A stretch of 6,296 nucleotides of DNA from Armatimonadota bacterium. Its GTDB lineage: Bacteria > Sysuimicrobiota > Sysuimicrobiia > Sysuimicrobiales > VGFF01. The DNA is taken from contig VGFF01000115.1 in the NCBI GenBank assembly GCA_016868955.1, positions 1 to 6,296 on the forward strand, given 5' to 3'. Numbering within the stretch: the first letter of the stretch is position 1; each line of letters opens with the position of its first letter. The notes below the pieces were generated by a model. That model was not told where the DNA came from, made no database searches, and saw only the letters and a program-made list of their open reading frames with translations. Positions 1 to 5,895 of this stretch are shown one piece after another. The translations under genes were made by a program, and so were the position numbers.

Positions 1-362
1 TGGGCCCGCCGGACTTCGAGCGACCGAACCGTCAGCGCCGGATCCTCGACTTGTACTATGCGTCGTTGGGATTGAACGTCGAATACGACGCAAGCGAGAA
101 CGTGTCTTCGGTGATGGTCGGCACCGGTATCGTTTGGGACTAGGAGCCGTCGGCGTGGACGGAGGCGCTGCGGTCCTGGTGCGCGACGGAGGAAGGAATC
201 GGTCTCGGTGACTCCGTCCGCCGCGTCATCGCCGCGCATGGCCGCCCGCGCCGCGTCGATACGAATCGCAACGGGTTCACGTTCATGATCTACACGGAGT
301 TGCTGTTCATCATCGGCGATGACGACGAGACCGTGATGTTCATTGTCGTGTTGCCGAACTAG
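1..362 (+). pseudogene. Tandem-repeat protein gene, C-terminal part, interrupted by in-frame TAG
   Basis: Open at the left edge; the reading frame starts at base 3. Reading runs to TAG at 141-143 and then continues in the same frame, with no other stop, to TAG at 360-362. Both halves look like parts of one protein. Before the stop there is a Gly-Pro turn, then YYASLGLNVEYD and ENVSSVMVG. After the stop, GIGLGDSVRRVIAAHGRP is followed by IYTELLFIIGDDDETVMFIV. The two segments share the pattern G-x-P, Y-x-x-L, acidic turn, then a V-x-x-I/V-x-V strand, so they read as two copies of a beta-rich repeat. Such modules occur in secreted or lipoprotein-like bacterial proteins, but I do not recognise the family and no signal sequence is in view. 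Reading through the second TAG would add five residues and end at TGA 378-380, overlapping the next gene's ATG. The likeliest reading is a gene broken by a nonsense mutation; an assembly error or stop read-through is possible. Confidence 0.55.
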
Positions 363-376
363 AGGCTGACATCGGT

Positions 377-1564
377 ATGATCGACGAGAAATCGAAGCGC
401 CTTGCGTCCACCGGGTTCAACACGCGCGCCGTGCACGCCGGGCGGAATCCCGATCCGAACGGCTCGGTCGTGCCGCCGATCTATCAAACCTCGACGTTCG
501 CGTTCGATACCGTCGCCGAGGGCGCTGATCGGGCGACGAGGATCTCGCCGGCGTTCTACACGCGATGGTCGAATCCGACGACGAAGATGGCCGAAGAGCG
601 CGTCGCGTCGCTCGAGGGGGCGGCAGCGGCCTTGTTGACCGCCTCGGGGATGTCAGCGATCACCAAGGCGGTGATGACGGCGGTCGCCGCCGGCGATCAC
701 GTGGTCTGCGCCGACGGCGTATATTCTGGGACGTACGAGCTGTTCTCAAAGTCCCTTCCGCGATTCGGCGTCGACGCGACGTTCGTCGAGCCGACCGACC
801 CCGAGAACTTCGCGCGGGCTCTGCGGCCCAACACCAAATTGATCTACGTCGAGACACCGGCGAATCCCGTTATGAAGATCACCGATCTGGCCGCGGTCAG
901 CCGCGTCGCCCGGCGGGCCGGCGTGTTGACGATCGCGGACAACACGTTCGCGAGCCCGTACAACACGCGCCCGCTGGAGCATGGCATCGACGTCGTCGTC
1001 CACAGCGCGACGAAGTTCCTCGGCGGGCACCATCACGTGGTGCTCGGCGCCGTCGCCGCGAGCGAGGAGTGGATCCGACGCTGCTGGGACCAGATGCGCA
1101 TCTACGGGGGCGCGCCGGATCCGTTCGCGTCTTGGTTGCTCCTGTCCGGCGTGCAGACGTTGGGTTTGCGCGTCGAGCGCGTGAACGCGACGACACAGCG
1201 CGTGGCGGCGTTCCTCGCCGGGCACCCGCGTGTCGAGCGCGTCTTCTACCCGGGTCTCCCCGATCATCCCGGCCATGACGTCGCCCGGCGCCAGATGCGC
1301 GGATTCGGCGGCATGCTCGCGTTCGAGGCGCACGGCGGCATCGCCGGCGGCGCGCGCGTCGTCGAGCGCATGAAGATCATGAAGCTCGCCGTCAGCCTCG
1401 GCGGCATCTGCTCGCTCGCGACCCACGCGGCCTCGACGACGCACTTGCACGTGGCGCGCGAGGAGCGGCTTCGCCAGGGGATCACCGACGGGCTCATCCG
1501 GGTGTCGATCGGGATCGAGGACGCCGACGACTTGATCGCGGACTTGGACGCCGCGCTGGACTGA
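377..1564 (+). CDS. Cys/Met-metabolism PLP-dependent enzyme (trans-sulfuration family)
   Basis: A 395-residue cytosolic fold-type I PLP enzyme of the cystathionine gamma-synthase, cystathionine gamma-lyase and methionine gamma-lyase family. It would act on a sulfur amino acid or an activated homoserine. Family marks in order are: N-terminal FNTRAVHAGR; PPIYQTSTFAF; YTRWSNPT, which supplies the Tyr and Arg that reach the neighbouring subunit's PLP phosphate; TASGMSAI; the DxVYSGTY stretch; the ADNTFASPY PLP-ring Asp; SATKFLGGH with the Schiff-base lysine at residue 213; and C-terminal HAASTTH and RVSIGIED with the carboxylate-binding Arg. The length is normal and no break is seen. Two positions are unusual: HHHVV after the lysine, where GHSDVV-type sequence is typical, and GGICSL with Cys345 where cystathionine enzymes have Glu (G-V-E-S-L). 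The exact reaction is therefore unassigned. The ATG at 377 is preceded by AGAGG (361-365) at a rather long spacing, and it places the conserved N-terminus normally. Confidence 0.9.
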   Translation: MIDEKSKRLASTGFNTRAVHAGRNPDPNGSVVPPIYQTSTFAFDTVAEGADRATRISPAFYTRWSNPTTKMAEERVASLEGAAAALLTASGMSAITKAVMTAVAAGDHVVCADGVYSGTYELFSKSLPRFGVDATFVEPTDPENFARALRPNTKLIYVETPANPVMKITDLAAVSRVARRAGVLTIADNTFASPYNTRPLEHGIDVVVHSATKFLGGHHHVVLGAVAASEEWIRRCWDQMRIYGGAPDPFASWLLLSGVQTLGLRVERVNATTQRVAAFLAGHPRVERVFYPGLPDHPGHDVARRQMRGFGGMLAFEAHGGIAGGARVVERMKIMKLAVSLGGICSLATHAASTTHLHVAREERLRQGITDGLIRVSIGIEDADDLIADLDAALD

Positions 1565-1573
1565 ACCGCGGCC

Positions 1574-1580
1574 GAGGGGG
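1574..1580 (+). promoter_or_regulatory. Ribosome binding site selecting a TTG start
   Basis: GAGGGGG lies five bases before the TTG at 1586. It is a strong purine-rich Shine-Dalgarno-like stretch in the 21-base gap after the PLP enzyme stop, and it is the main reason for placing the next gene's start at TTG 1586. Confidence 0.6.
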
Positions 1581-1585
1581 TCGCC

Positions 1586-2050
1586 TTGCCTGCCGAGAAC
1601 GTCCCGCAAACCCTCGCGCCGGCGGTTGCCGCGGTCCTCGCGCGGGCGCGCGCCGTCGTCGAGCCGGAACCGTTCGTCGTCGTGACGTTGTCCCGGCACG
1701 ACGGCCCGGTCCTGCAGCGGCGCGCCGATCGCCTCCATTCGCCGTTCCTGTTGCACATCGAGTCGAGCGGGGTGTCCCTCGTGTGCCGGGAGACAGAGTG
1801 GCAGGTCGTGGGCGGCGGCCTGCATCCCGCGGCGTATCAAGGCGGCTTTCGCATGGTCACGCTTGACGCCACGGTCGGCCCGGATGCCGCGGCGGTCGGC
1901 CGCGTCGTGCGGGAACACTTGTCGCGGCTCGGCGTCGAGGCCGGCTCCGTTCCGACGTTTCATCGCGAGCACTTCCTCGTCCGCGAAGCCGATCTCGATC
2001 GGTGCCTCGCGGCGCTGGACGCCATGCTCGCGGAGGCGAATCGCCGTTGA
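1586..2050 (+). CDS. Small ACT-domain-like protein
   Basis: A 154-residue soluble protein starting at TTG, 21 bases after the PLP enzyme gene and so probably in the same transcript. The layout resembles small two-part ACT proteins of the ACT_7/CASTOR-like type. A first beta-rich part spans about residues 29-72 and includes FVVVTLSRHDG and FLLHIESSGVSLVC. A second part spans about residues 86-150, where GGFRMVTLDATVG leads into a helix, a short strand with VPTFHREHFLV, and a final helix EADLDRCLAALDAML. The ending, a strand with a hydrophobic LV followed by an acidic dipeptide and an amphipathic helix, is typical of that group. ACT domains usually bind amino acids and regulate enzymes, so a sensing role beside a sulfur-amino-acid enzyme is plausible, but this is inference. 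No catalytic residues are apparent. The family call rests on pattern matching alone; that the gene is real is well supported. Confidence 0.6.
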   Translation: MPAENVPQTLAPAVAAVLARARAVVEPEPFVVVTLSRHDGPVLQRRADRLHSPFLLHIESSGVSLVCRETEWQVVGGGLHPAAYQGGFRMVTLDATVGPDAAAVGRVVREHLSRLGVEAGSVPTFHREHFLVREADLDRCLAALDAMLAEANRR

Positions 2051-2916
2051 CCTTCCTCGTCCCCGCGGCGCTGTGGTTGTTGTTGGCCCTGCCATTGCTG
2101 GCGTGGGCGTACGTGGCGGAGCTCGCGCGTCGCGGCGCCGTCTCGCGGGTTTCGCACCCGCGTTCCGATCTACTCGCGATCGCGCAAGCGGCGGCGCCGC
2201 GAAGCCACCTGCCGGCCATTCTCTTCGGCATGTCCTGCCTCGCCTGGATGCTCGCATTGACCCGCCCGGTCGCGACGGTGCCGACGCCGGCGAGCTGGCC
2301 GGTCGTGCTTGCGATCGACGTCATCCGCAGCATGGATGAGACCGACATCGCGCCGATGCGATTCGAAGCGGCGAAGTCCGCGGCGCAGGCGTTCGTGCGC
2401 GGTCTGCCCCGGCGCACGCGGGCCGCCGTCGTGAGCTTCGGCAGCACGACGAACGTCGTCGTGCCCCTGACCGACGATCGCGAGCGCGTGCGCGCCGGGA
2501 TCGAGAATCTCCGCCTCGAGCTCCGGACGCAATTGGGCAGCGGGCTGCGGGAAGCTGTCCGTCTGATCGAATCCGAAGCGAGCGCCGCCGGTTCCCCGGC
2601 CGCCCCGCCCAATCGCGATCCCGACGTGCACGCCGGGCGGAAGCGCGTGCGGGTCTACACAGTGGGAATGGGCACCGGCGGCGACCCGTCGAAGTTTCGC
2701 AGCGGCTACTGGGGCGTCTTGGACGAAACGGTTCTGCGGCAGATCGCGGCCGAAACCGGCGGCCGCTACTAGCACGCCGGCAGCGCGACGCAGCTGCACG
2801 CCGTGTACGCGAAGCTCGCGCGCATCGTCGGTTGGACGCGGCGCCCCGGAGAAGCGACCGGCATGGCGGCGCTGCTCGCCGCCGCATCGCCGGGCATGGT
2901 GACTGGCATCGTTTGA
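2047..2916 (+). pseudogene. Bat-type membrane VWA-domain protein, degraded
   Basis: The start is taken as TTG 2047, overlapping the previous stop as TTGA, because it gives the family's usual N-terminus (MTFLVPAALWLLL). Membrane segments lie at about residues 5-24 and 55-74, followed by a von Willebrand factor A domain: VVLAID strand at about 86-91, Thr161 in TQLGSGL, VRVYTVGMGT, LDETVLRQIAAETGGRY. The frame meets TAG at 2770-2772 right after TGGRY. Beyond it, HAGSATQLHAVYAKLARIV continues the VWA/BatA ending in the same frame, up to TGA at 2914-2916. Lesions: the MIDAS motif D-x-S-x-S reads D91-V-I-R-S95; the core strand carrying the third MIDAS Asp (hydrophobic run plus S/T-D-G) is absent near residues 186-190; and the C-terminal membrane helix is not recognisable. 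Intact relatives are typically over 300 residues, against 241 to the TAG and 289 in total here. The gene probably no longer makes a metal-binding VWA protein. Confidence 0.75.
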
Positions 2917-2941
2917 CGGCTTGGCGGGATGACCCTATAGT
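2913..2941 (+). promoter_or_regulatory. Sigma70-type promoter for gntR, leaderless arrangement
   Basis: The -35 TTGACG (2913-2918), a 17-base spacer and the -10 TATAGT (2936-2941) each differ from consensus at one position. It is an AT-rich patch in a GC-rich region. Transcription should start about 6-9 bases after the -10, at 2948-2951, right at the gntR ATG (2952), so the mRNA would have no leader or one of only a few bases. No Shine-Dalgarno sequence is usefully placed. Confidence 0.75.
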
Positions 2942-2947
2942 CATAGG
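2934..2947 (+). promoter_or_regulatory. Inverted repeat over the gntR -10 box, probable operator
   Basis: CCTAT-AGTC-ATAGG is a perfect 5-bp inverted repeat with a 4-base centre that contains most of the -10 hexamer. GntR dimers bind short palindromes and often repress their own promoters. The position would block RNA polymerase, so autoregulation is the natural inference. Whether this GntR is the protein that binds it is not shown by sequence. Confidence 0.55.
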
Positions 2948-2951
2948 ACGA

Positions 2952-3932
2952 ATGGGACAACCTGTGGGCACGCTCACCGCTGCGCTGTCGCCGGACGTTC
3001 CCATCGGCGAGCAGCTCAAAGCGCAGATCCGCGTGCAGATCCTCAACGGCCGCCTGCGACCCCAAGACCGACTGCCGCCCGTGCGGACGCTCGCCGGCTA
3101 CCTGCGTGTGAACCGGAACACGGTCGCGCGCGTGTACCGGGAGCTGGAAGCCGAGGGACTTCTGGACACCGCCGCCGGACGCGGCACGTTCGTGGCGCGG
3201 CGTGACGAGCGCGACCCAGCGGTTCTGAGGCCCTTGTTGACGCTTGCCGATCACCTGCTGGCGGCAGGGCGCGCCGCCGGGCTGTCGGTCGAAGATCTGC
3301 GCGGGCTGCTGTCGGCACACGTCGCGGCCGCGCCAACGGCGACGCCCGAGGTCGTGTTCGTCGAGTGCAACGAGGCCGACATCGCGTACTTTCATCGAGC
3401 GATCGAGGCCGCCGTCGGGGTTCCGGTCCGGGCCGTCCTCCTCAACGGCGCGCGGCGCGCGGCGCGAACGGCCGATATCCTGTGCACCACGTTCTTCCAC
3501 GTCGAGGCTGTGCAGGCGATGTTCCCGAAACGGGAGGTCATCGGCCTGGTCGCCGTGCCCGATTTCGCGACGCTGCAACGCGTCGCCGAACAACCGCGCG
3601 ATCGGATTCTGGCGATCGTCTGTGCGACGGAAGAAGGCGCGCGAGGCAAGGAGCTGTCGATTCGCTCGATCGGCGTGCGCGGGGTCCGCTTGCGCACGGC
3701 TCACCTCGCCGACCTGTCCGCGGTGCGGGCCGCGTTGTCCGGCGCCGATGCGGTCGTCGCCTCGCCGCGCGTGCTCGACCGAATCCCGGGCGCTTGGCTG
3801 GCGGACGTTGAACGCATCGCGTTCGGGGCTACGCTGGTCGACGGCGCGGTCGCGCTGCTGCGGCAGCGAATTGACGCCTGGCGATGGGCGCGCGAGCGCG
3901 GCGCGATGGCGTCCGCGACGGCAGGATCGTAG
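2952..3932 (+). CDS. GntR-family transcriptional regulator with large C-terminal domain
   Basis: A 326-residue DNA-binding regulator. The N-terminal winged helix-turn-helix covers about residues 15-83: an entry helix with PIGEQLKAQIRVQILNGRL, then LPPVRTLAGYLRVNRNTVAR as the HTH, the YRELEAEGLL helix, and a wing ending GRGTFV. This is the classic GntR signature. Residues of about 95-300 form an alpha/beta domain with Rossmann-like strands (VVFVECN, ADILCTTFFHVEAV, VIGLVAVPD, ILAIVCATEEGAR, ADAVVASPRVL) that suggests a periplasmic-binding-protein-like ligand domain rather than the FCD, UTRA or aminotransferase type. The ligand is unknown. ATG 2952 is chosen because the promoter ends just before it and the HTH begins at the usual distance; the frame is open farther upstream, but that part overlaps the promoter, and GTG 2964 is an alternative. 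The gene sits three bases before ddl, so it is probably co-transcribed with it and may regulate cell-wall precursor supply. Confidence 0.88.
   Translation: MGQPVGTLTAALSPDVPIGEQLKAQIRVQILNGRLRPQDRLPPVRTLAGYLRVNRNTVARVYRELEAEGLLDTAAGRGTFVARRDERDPAVLRPLLTLADHLLAAGRAAGLSVEDLRGLLSAHVAAAPTATPEVVFVECNEADIAYFHRAIEAAVGVPVRAVLLNGARRAARTADILCTTFFHVEAVQAMFPKREVIGLVAVPDFATLQRVAEQPRDRILAIVCATEEGARGKELSIRSIGVRGVRLRTAHLADLSAVRAALSGADAVVASPRVLDRIPGAWLADVERIAFGATLVDGAVALLRQRIDAWRWARERGAMASATAGS
3923..3926 (+). promoter_or_regulatory. Weak ribosome binding site for ddl
   Basis: AGGA lies nine bases before ATG 3936, inside the last codons of gntR. It is weak, but it agrees with the start chosen for ddl and with translation following directly on gntR. 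Confidence 0.4.
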
Positions 3933-3935
3933 ATC

Positions 3936-5033
3936 ATGACCACGAGAAGGCACCTCGGCGTCTTGCTGGGCGGACGTTCTGGCGAGCATGAGGTCTCGCG
4001 CATCTCCGGGCGCAACGTCGTCGCGGCGGTCGACCGCGATCGCTTCGACATCACGGAAATCGTCATCGACGCGGACGGTTCGTGGTCGATCGACGGGGGA
4101 CCGGTGTCGCTGCGGTTGCGCGCCGACGGACGCGCCCACTTCGCGGGCGCGTCCCGCGCCTGGACGTTCGACGTGCTCTTCCCCGTTCTTCATGGCCCGT
4201 ACGGCGAGGATGGAACGATTCAAGGCGTCTTCGAGATGATCAACGTCCCCTACGTCGGTTCGGGCGTGCTCGCGTCGGCGATCGGGATGGACAAGGCCGT
4301 CCAGAAGACGCTGGCGCGGGCCGCTGGCATTCGTGTCGTCGACCACCTGACGCTCACGAATGCCGTGGTCGCCTCCGACGCGGCCGCGGCGCGCGCGTCG
4401 GTGGCGACCGACATCGGCTTCCCGTGCTTCGTGAAGCCGGTCGCGCTCGGATCGTCCGTCGGGATCACGCGCGTCGACGATCCAGCGCAGTTGGCGGCGG
4501 CGCTGCGGGAGGCGCTCGCCTACGACACGCGCGCCATCATTGAGCGGGCCGTCGCGAATCCGCGCGAGGTCGAAGTGAGCGTGCTCGGAAACGAGCGTCC
4601 GATCGCGTCCGTCGTCGGCGAGATCCGACCGCGGCGGGCGTTCTACGACTACGTCGCCAAGTACGTCGACGACGACGGCGCCGAGCTTCGCGTTCCCGCC
4701 GATCTCGCCGCGGACGTCGCCGCCGAGGTCCGCGACACGGCCCTGCGGGCGTACGCGGCGCTCCGTTGCGAGGGCTTGGCCCGCGTCGATTTTCTCGTCG
4801 ACCCCATCGAACGCCGCGTCTACTTCAGCGAGCTGAACACAATGCCCGGGTTCACGGCGATCAGCATGTACCCCAAGCTCTGGGAAGTCTCCGGCATCGC
4901 TCCCAGCGATCTCGTGACGCGGCTCGTCGATCTCGCGTTTGATCGCTGGCGGCGCCGCAACGCGCTCCGGACCACGTTCTCCGGCGGACGCGCCCTGGCC
5001 GATAAGACGACGGGCGTGCCCGTCGTACAATAG
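3936..5033 (+). CDS. ddl: D-alanine--D-alanine ligase
   Basis: A 365-residue cytosolic ATP-grasp enzyme joining two D-alanines for the peptidoglycan stem peptide; the length matches DdlA-type ligases. Visible marks are: N-terminal LLGGRSGEHEVS with the substrate-binding Glu; FPVLHGPYGEDGTIQG; YVGSGVLASAIGMDK; the ATP-binding KPVALGSSVG (Ser173-Ser174); the omega-loop FYDYVAKY ending in Tyr243; and the metal-binding SELNTMPGF with Glu and Asn. Tyr in the omega loop fits D-Ala-D-Ala rather than D-Ala-D-lactate specificity. The loop usually reads DYEAKY, so Val replaces a well-conserved Glu here. The start ATG is three bases after the gntR stop and in the same frame as gntR. The stop TAG overlaps the -10 box proposed for the following gene. 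Reading through this TAG would run 118 codons into dapF, so TAG clearly works as a stop here. Confidence 0.95.
   Translation: MTTRRHLGVLLGGRSGEHEVSRISGRNVVAAVDRDRFDITEIVIDADGSWSIDGGPVSLRLRADGRAHFAGASRAWTFDVLFPVLHGPYGEDGTIQGVFEMINVPYVGSGVLASAIGMDKAVQKTLARAAGIRVVDHLTLTNAVVASDAAAARASVATDIGFPCFVKPVALGSSVGITRVDDPAQLAAALREALAYDTRAIIERAVANPREVEVSVLGNERPIASVVGEIRPRRAFYDYVAKYVDDDGAELRVPADLAADVAAEVRDTALRAYAALRCEGLARVDFLVDPIERRVYFSELNTMPGFTAISMYPKLWEVSGIAPSDLVTRLVDLAFDRWRRRNALRTTFSGGRALADKTTGVPVVQ
5004..5031 (+). promoter_or_regulatory. Candidate promoter for dapF inside the end of ddl
   Basis: The -10 TACAAT (5026-5031) lies nine bases before ATG 5041. Sixteen bases farther upstream is AAGACG (5004-5009), a weak -35 that keeps the GAC core. 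The start site would fall at about 5038-5041, giving a leaderless or nearly leaderless mRNA. This agrees with the absence of any Shine-Dalgarno sequence before dapF. It overlaps the last codons and stop of ddl. Confidence 0.5.
5007..5026 (+). repeat. 9-bp inverted repeat in the dapF promoter spacer
   Basis: ACGACGGGC (5007-5015), two bases GT, then GCCCGTCGT (5018-5026): a perfect 9-bp inverted repeat. It fills the space between the proposed -35 and -10 and touches both. It could be an operator for a dimeric regulator, or at RNA level a hairpin at the end of ddl. It is not followed by a T run, so a rho-independent terminator is unlikely. It also encodes the last residues of Ddl (TTGVPVV). Confidence 0.6.
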
Positions 5034-5040
5034 TCGCGAC

Positions 5041-5895
5041 ATGGCCAACCGATTCGCGAAGTCTCACGCGCTGGGGAACGACTATATCGTCATGGAGCCA
5101 GATCAGCTGTCGTTCGCGTTGACGCCGGAGCGCATCCGCACGATCTGCCACCGCAACTTCGGGGTGGGGTCGGACGGCATTCTCGCGCTCGTGCCGTCGG
5201 CGCGCGGCGATGTCGGCATGCGCATCTTCAACCCCGACGGCAGCGAAGCGGAAAAGAGCGGCAACGGCCTGCGCATCTTCGCCCGCTATGTCTGGGACCA
5301 CGGGCACGTGCGCAAGCCGTCGTTCGTCGTCGACACGCCGGGCGGCCTGGCGAAGTGCGACCTCCTGTTCGACGGCGACACCATCCGTGAGATCACCGTG
5401 GACATGGGCGCGGCGACGTTCCGCAGCGACCGCATTCCCGCGGCCGGCGCGCCGCGGGATGTCCTCGACGAAGAGATCGAGGCCGACGGCGCGCAATTGT
5501 GGATCACGGCGGTCAACGTCGGAAATCCGCACTGCGTCGTCTTTCACGACGACCTCGAGAAGGTCGACTTCCATCGGTTCGGTCCGGCGCTCGAGAACCA
5601 TGCGATGTTCCCGCATCGGACGAACGTGCAGTTCGCGCAAGTCCTCGACCGCGGCTGCGTGCGCATCAAGATCTGGGAGCGCGGCGCCGGCGAGACGCTC
5701 GCGTCGGGAAGCAGCGCGAGCGCCGTCGCGGCCGCCTGCGTCCGCCACGGCGTCTGCGACGGCGACGTTGCCGTCCTGATGGACGGCGGCACGCTGCGCA
5801 TCCAAGTGTCGTCGGACTTCCAGATCCGCATGACCGGCCCGTCGTCGCCCGTCTACGTCGGCGAGCTGACGGCCGCGTTCGTCGCCTCCTTGTGA
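5041..5895 (+). CDS. dapF: DapF-family protein lacking both catalytic cysteines (diaminopimelate epimerase homologue)
   Basis: A 284-residue protein of normal DapF length. DapF epimerises LL- to meso-diaminopimelate for lysine and peptidoglycan synthesis, using two cysteines as acid and base. The fold is clear throughout: HALGNDYIVM at residues 9-18, NFGVGSDGIL, NPDGSEAEKSGNGLRIFARY, VNVGNPHCVVFHDD, and WERGAGETLASGSS. In the two active-site motifs the expected Cys are Ser: Ser73 in E-K-S-G-N-G, exactly at the reference Cys73 position, and Ser222 in L-A-S-G-S, where E-T-x-A-C-G-T-G is typical. The other substrate-binding residues look intact and the frame is unbroken, so this is not simple decay. 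Activity as an epimerase is doubtful. It may be an unusual DapF, or a relative acting on another substrate. The start ATG 5041 gives the family N-terminus; upstream in-frame codons overlap ddl. It overlaps the next gene by four bases. Confidence 0.85.
   Translation: MANRFAKSHALGNDYIVMEPDQLSFALTPERIRTICHRNFGVGSDGILALVPSARGDVGMRIFNPDGSEAEKSGNGLRIFARYVWDHGHVRKPSFVVDTPGGLAKCDLLFDGDTIREITVDMGAATFRSDRIPAAGAPRDVLDEEIEADGAQLWITAVNVGNPHCVVFHDDLEKVDFHRFGPALENHAMFPHRTNVQFAQVLDRGCVRIKIWERGAGETLASGSSASAVAAACVRHGVCDGDVAVLMDGGTLRIQVSSDFQIRMTGPSSPVYVGELTAAFVASL

Noticed and set aside
2002..2046. Upstream GTG start for the VWA gene
   Set aside because: The added residues are charged and overlap the ACT-like gene; TTG 2047 begins exactly at the family's MTFL-type membrane N-terminus and forms a TTGA overlap.
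746..2257. Open frame of 503 codons on the minus strand
   Set aside because: It lies opposite the conserved PLP enzyme and the ACT-like gene, has biased composition and shows no family signature; it is a GC-driven shadow.
2865..2883. Hairpin GGCGGCG-CTGCT-CGCCGCC as a terminator before gntR
   Set aside because: It has perfect 7-bp arms but no T run after it, and it is explained by Ala/Leu codons (AALLAA) of the old VWA reading frame.
2832..2951. Upstream extension of gntR to a start at 2832
   Set aside because: It would include the promoter and operator in coding sequence, adds residues unlike any GntR N-terminus, and overlaps the VWA remnant.
4939..5040. Upstream extension of dapF to TTG 4939
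   Set aside because: The extra residues overlap the end of ddl and are not DapF-like; ATG 5041 gives the normal N-terminus.
2769..5048. Very long open frame of 759 codons on the minus strand opposite gntR and ddl
   Set aside because: It is antisense to two well-recognised genes, is rich in Arg, Asp and Gly as expected from GC-rich codon mirrors, and shows no recognisable domain.
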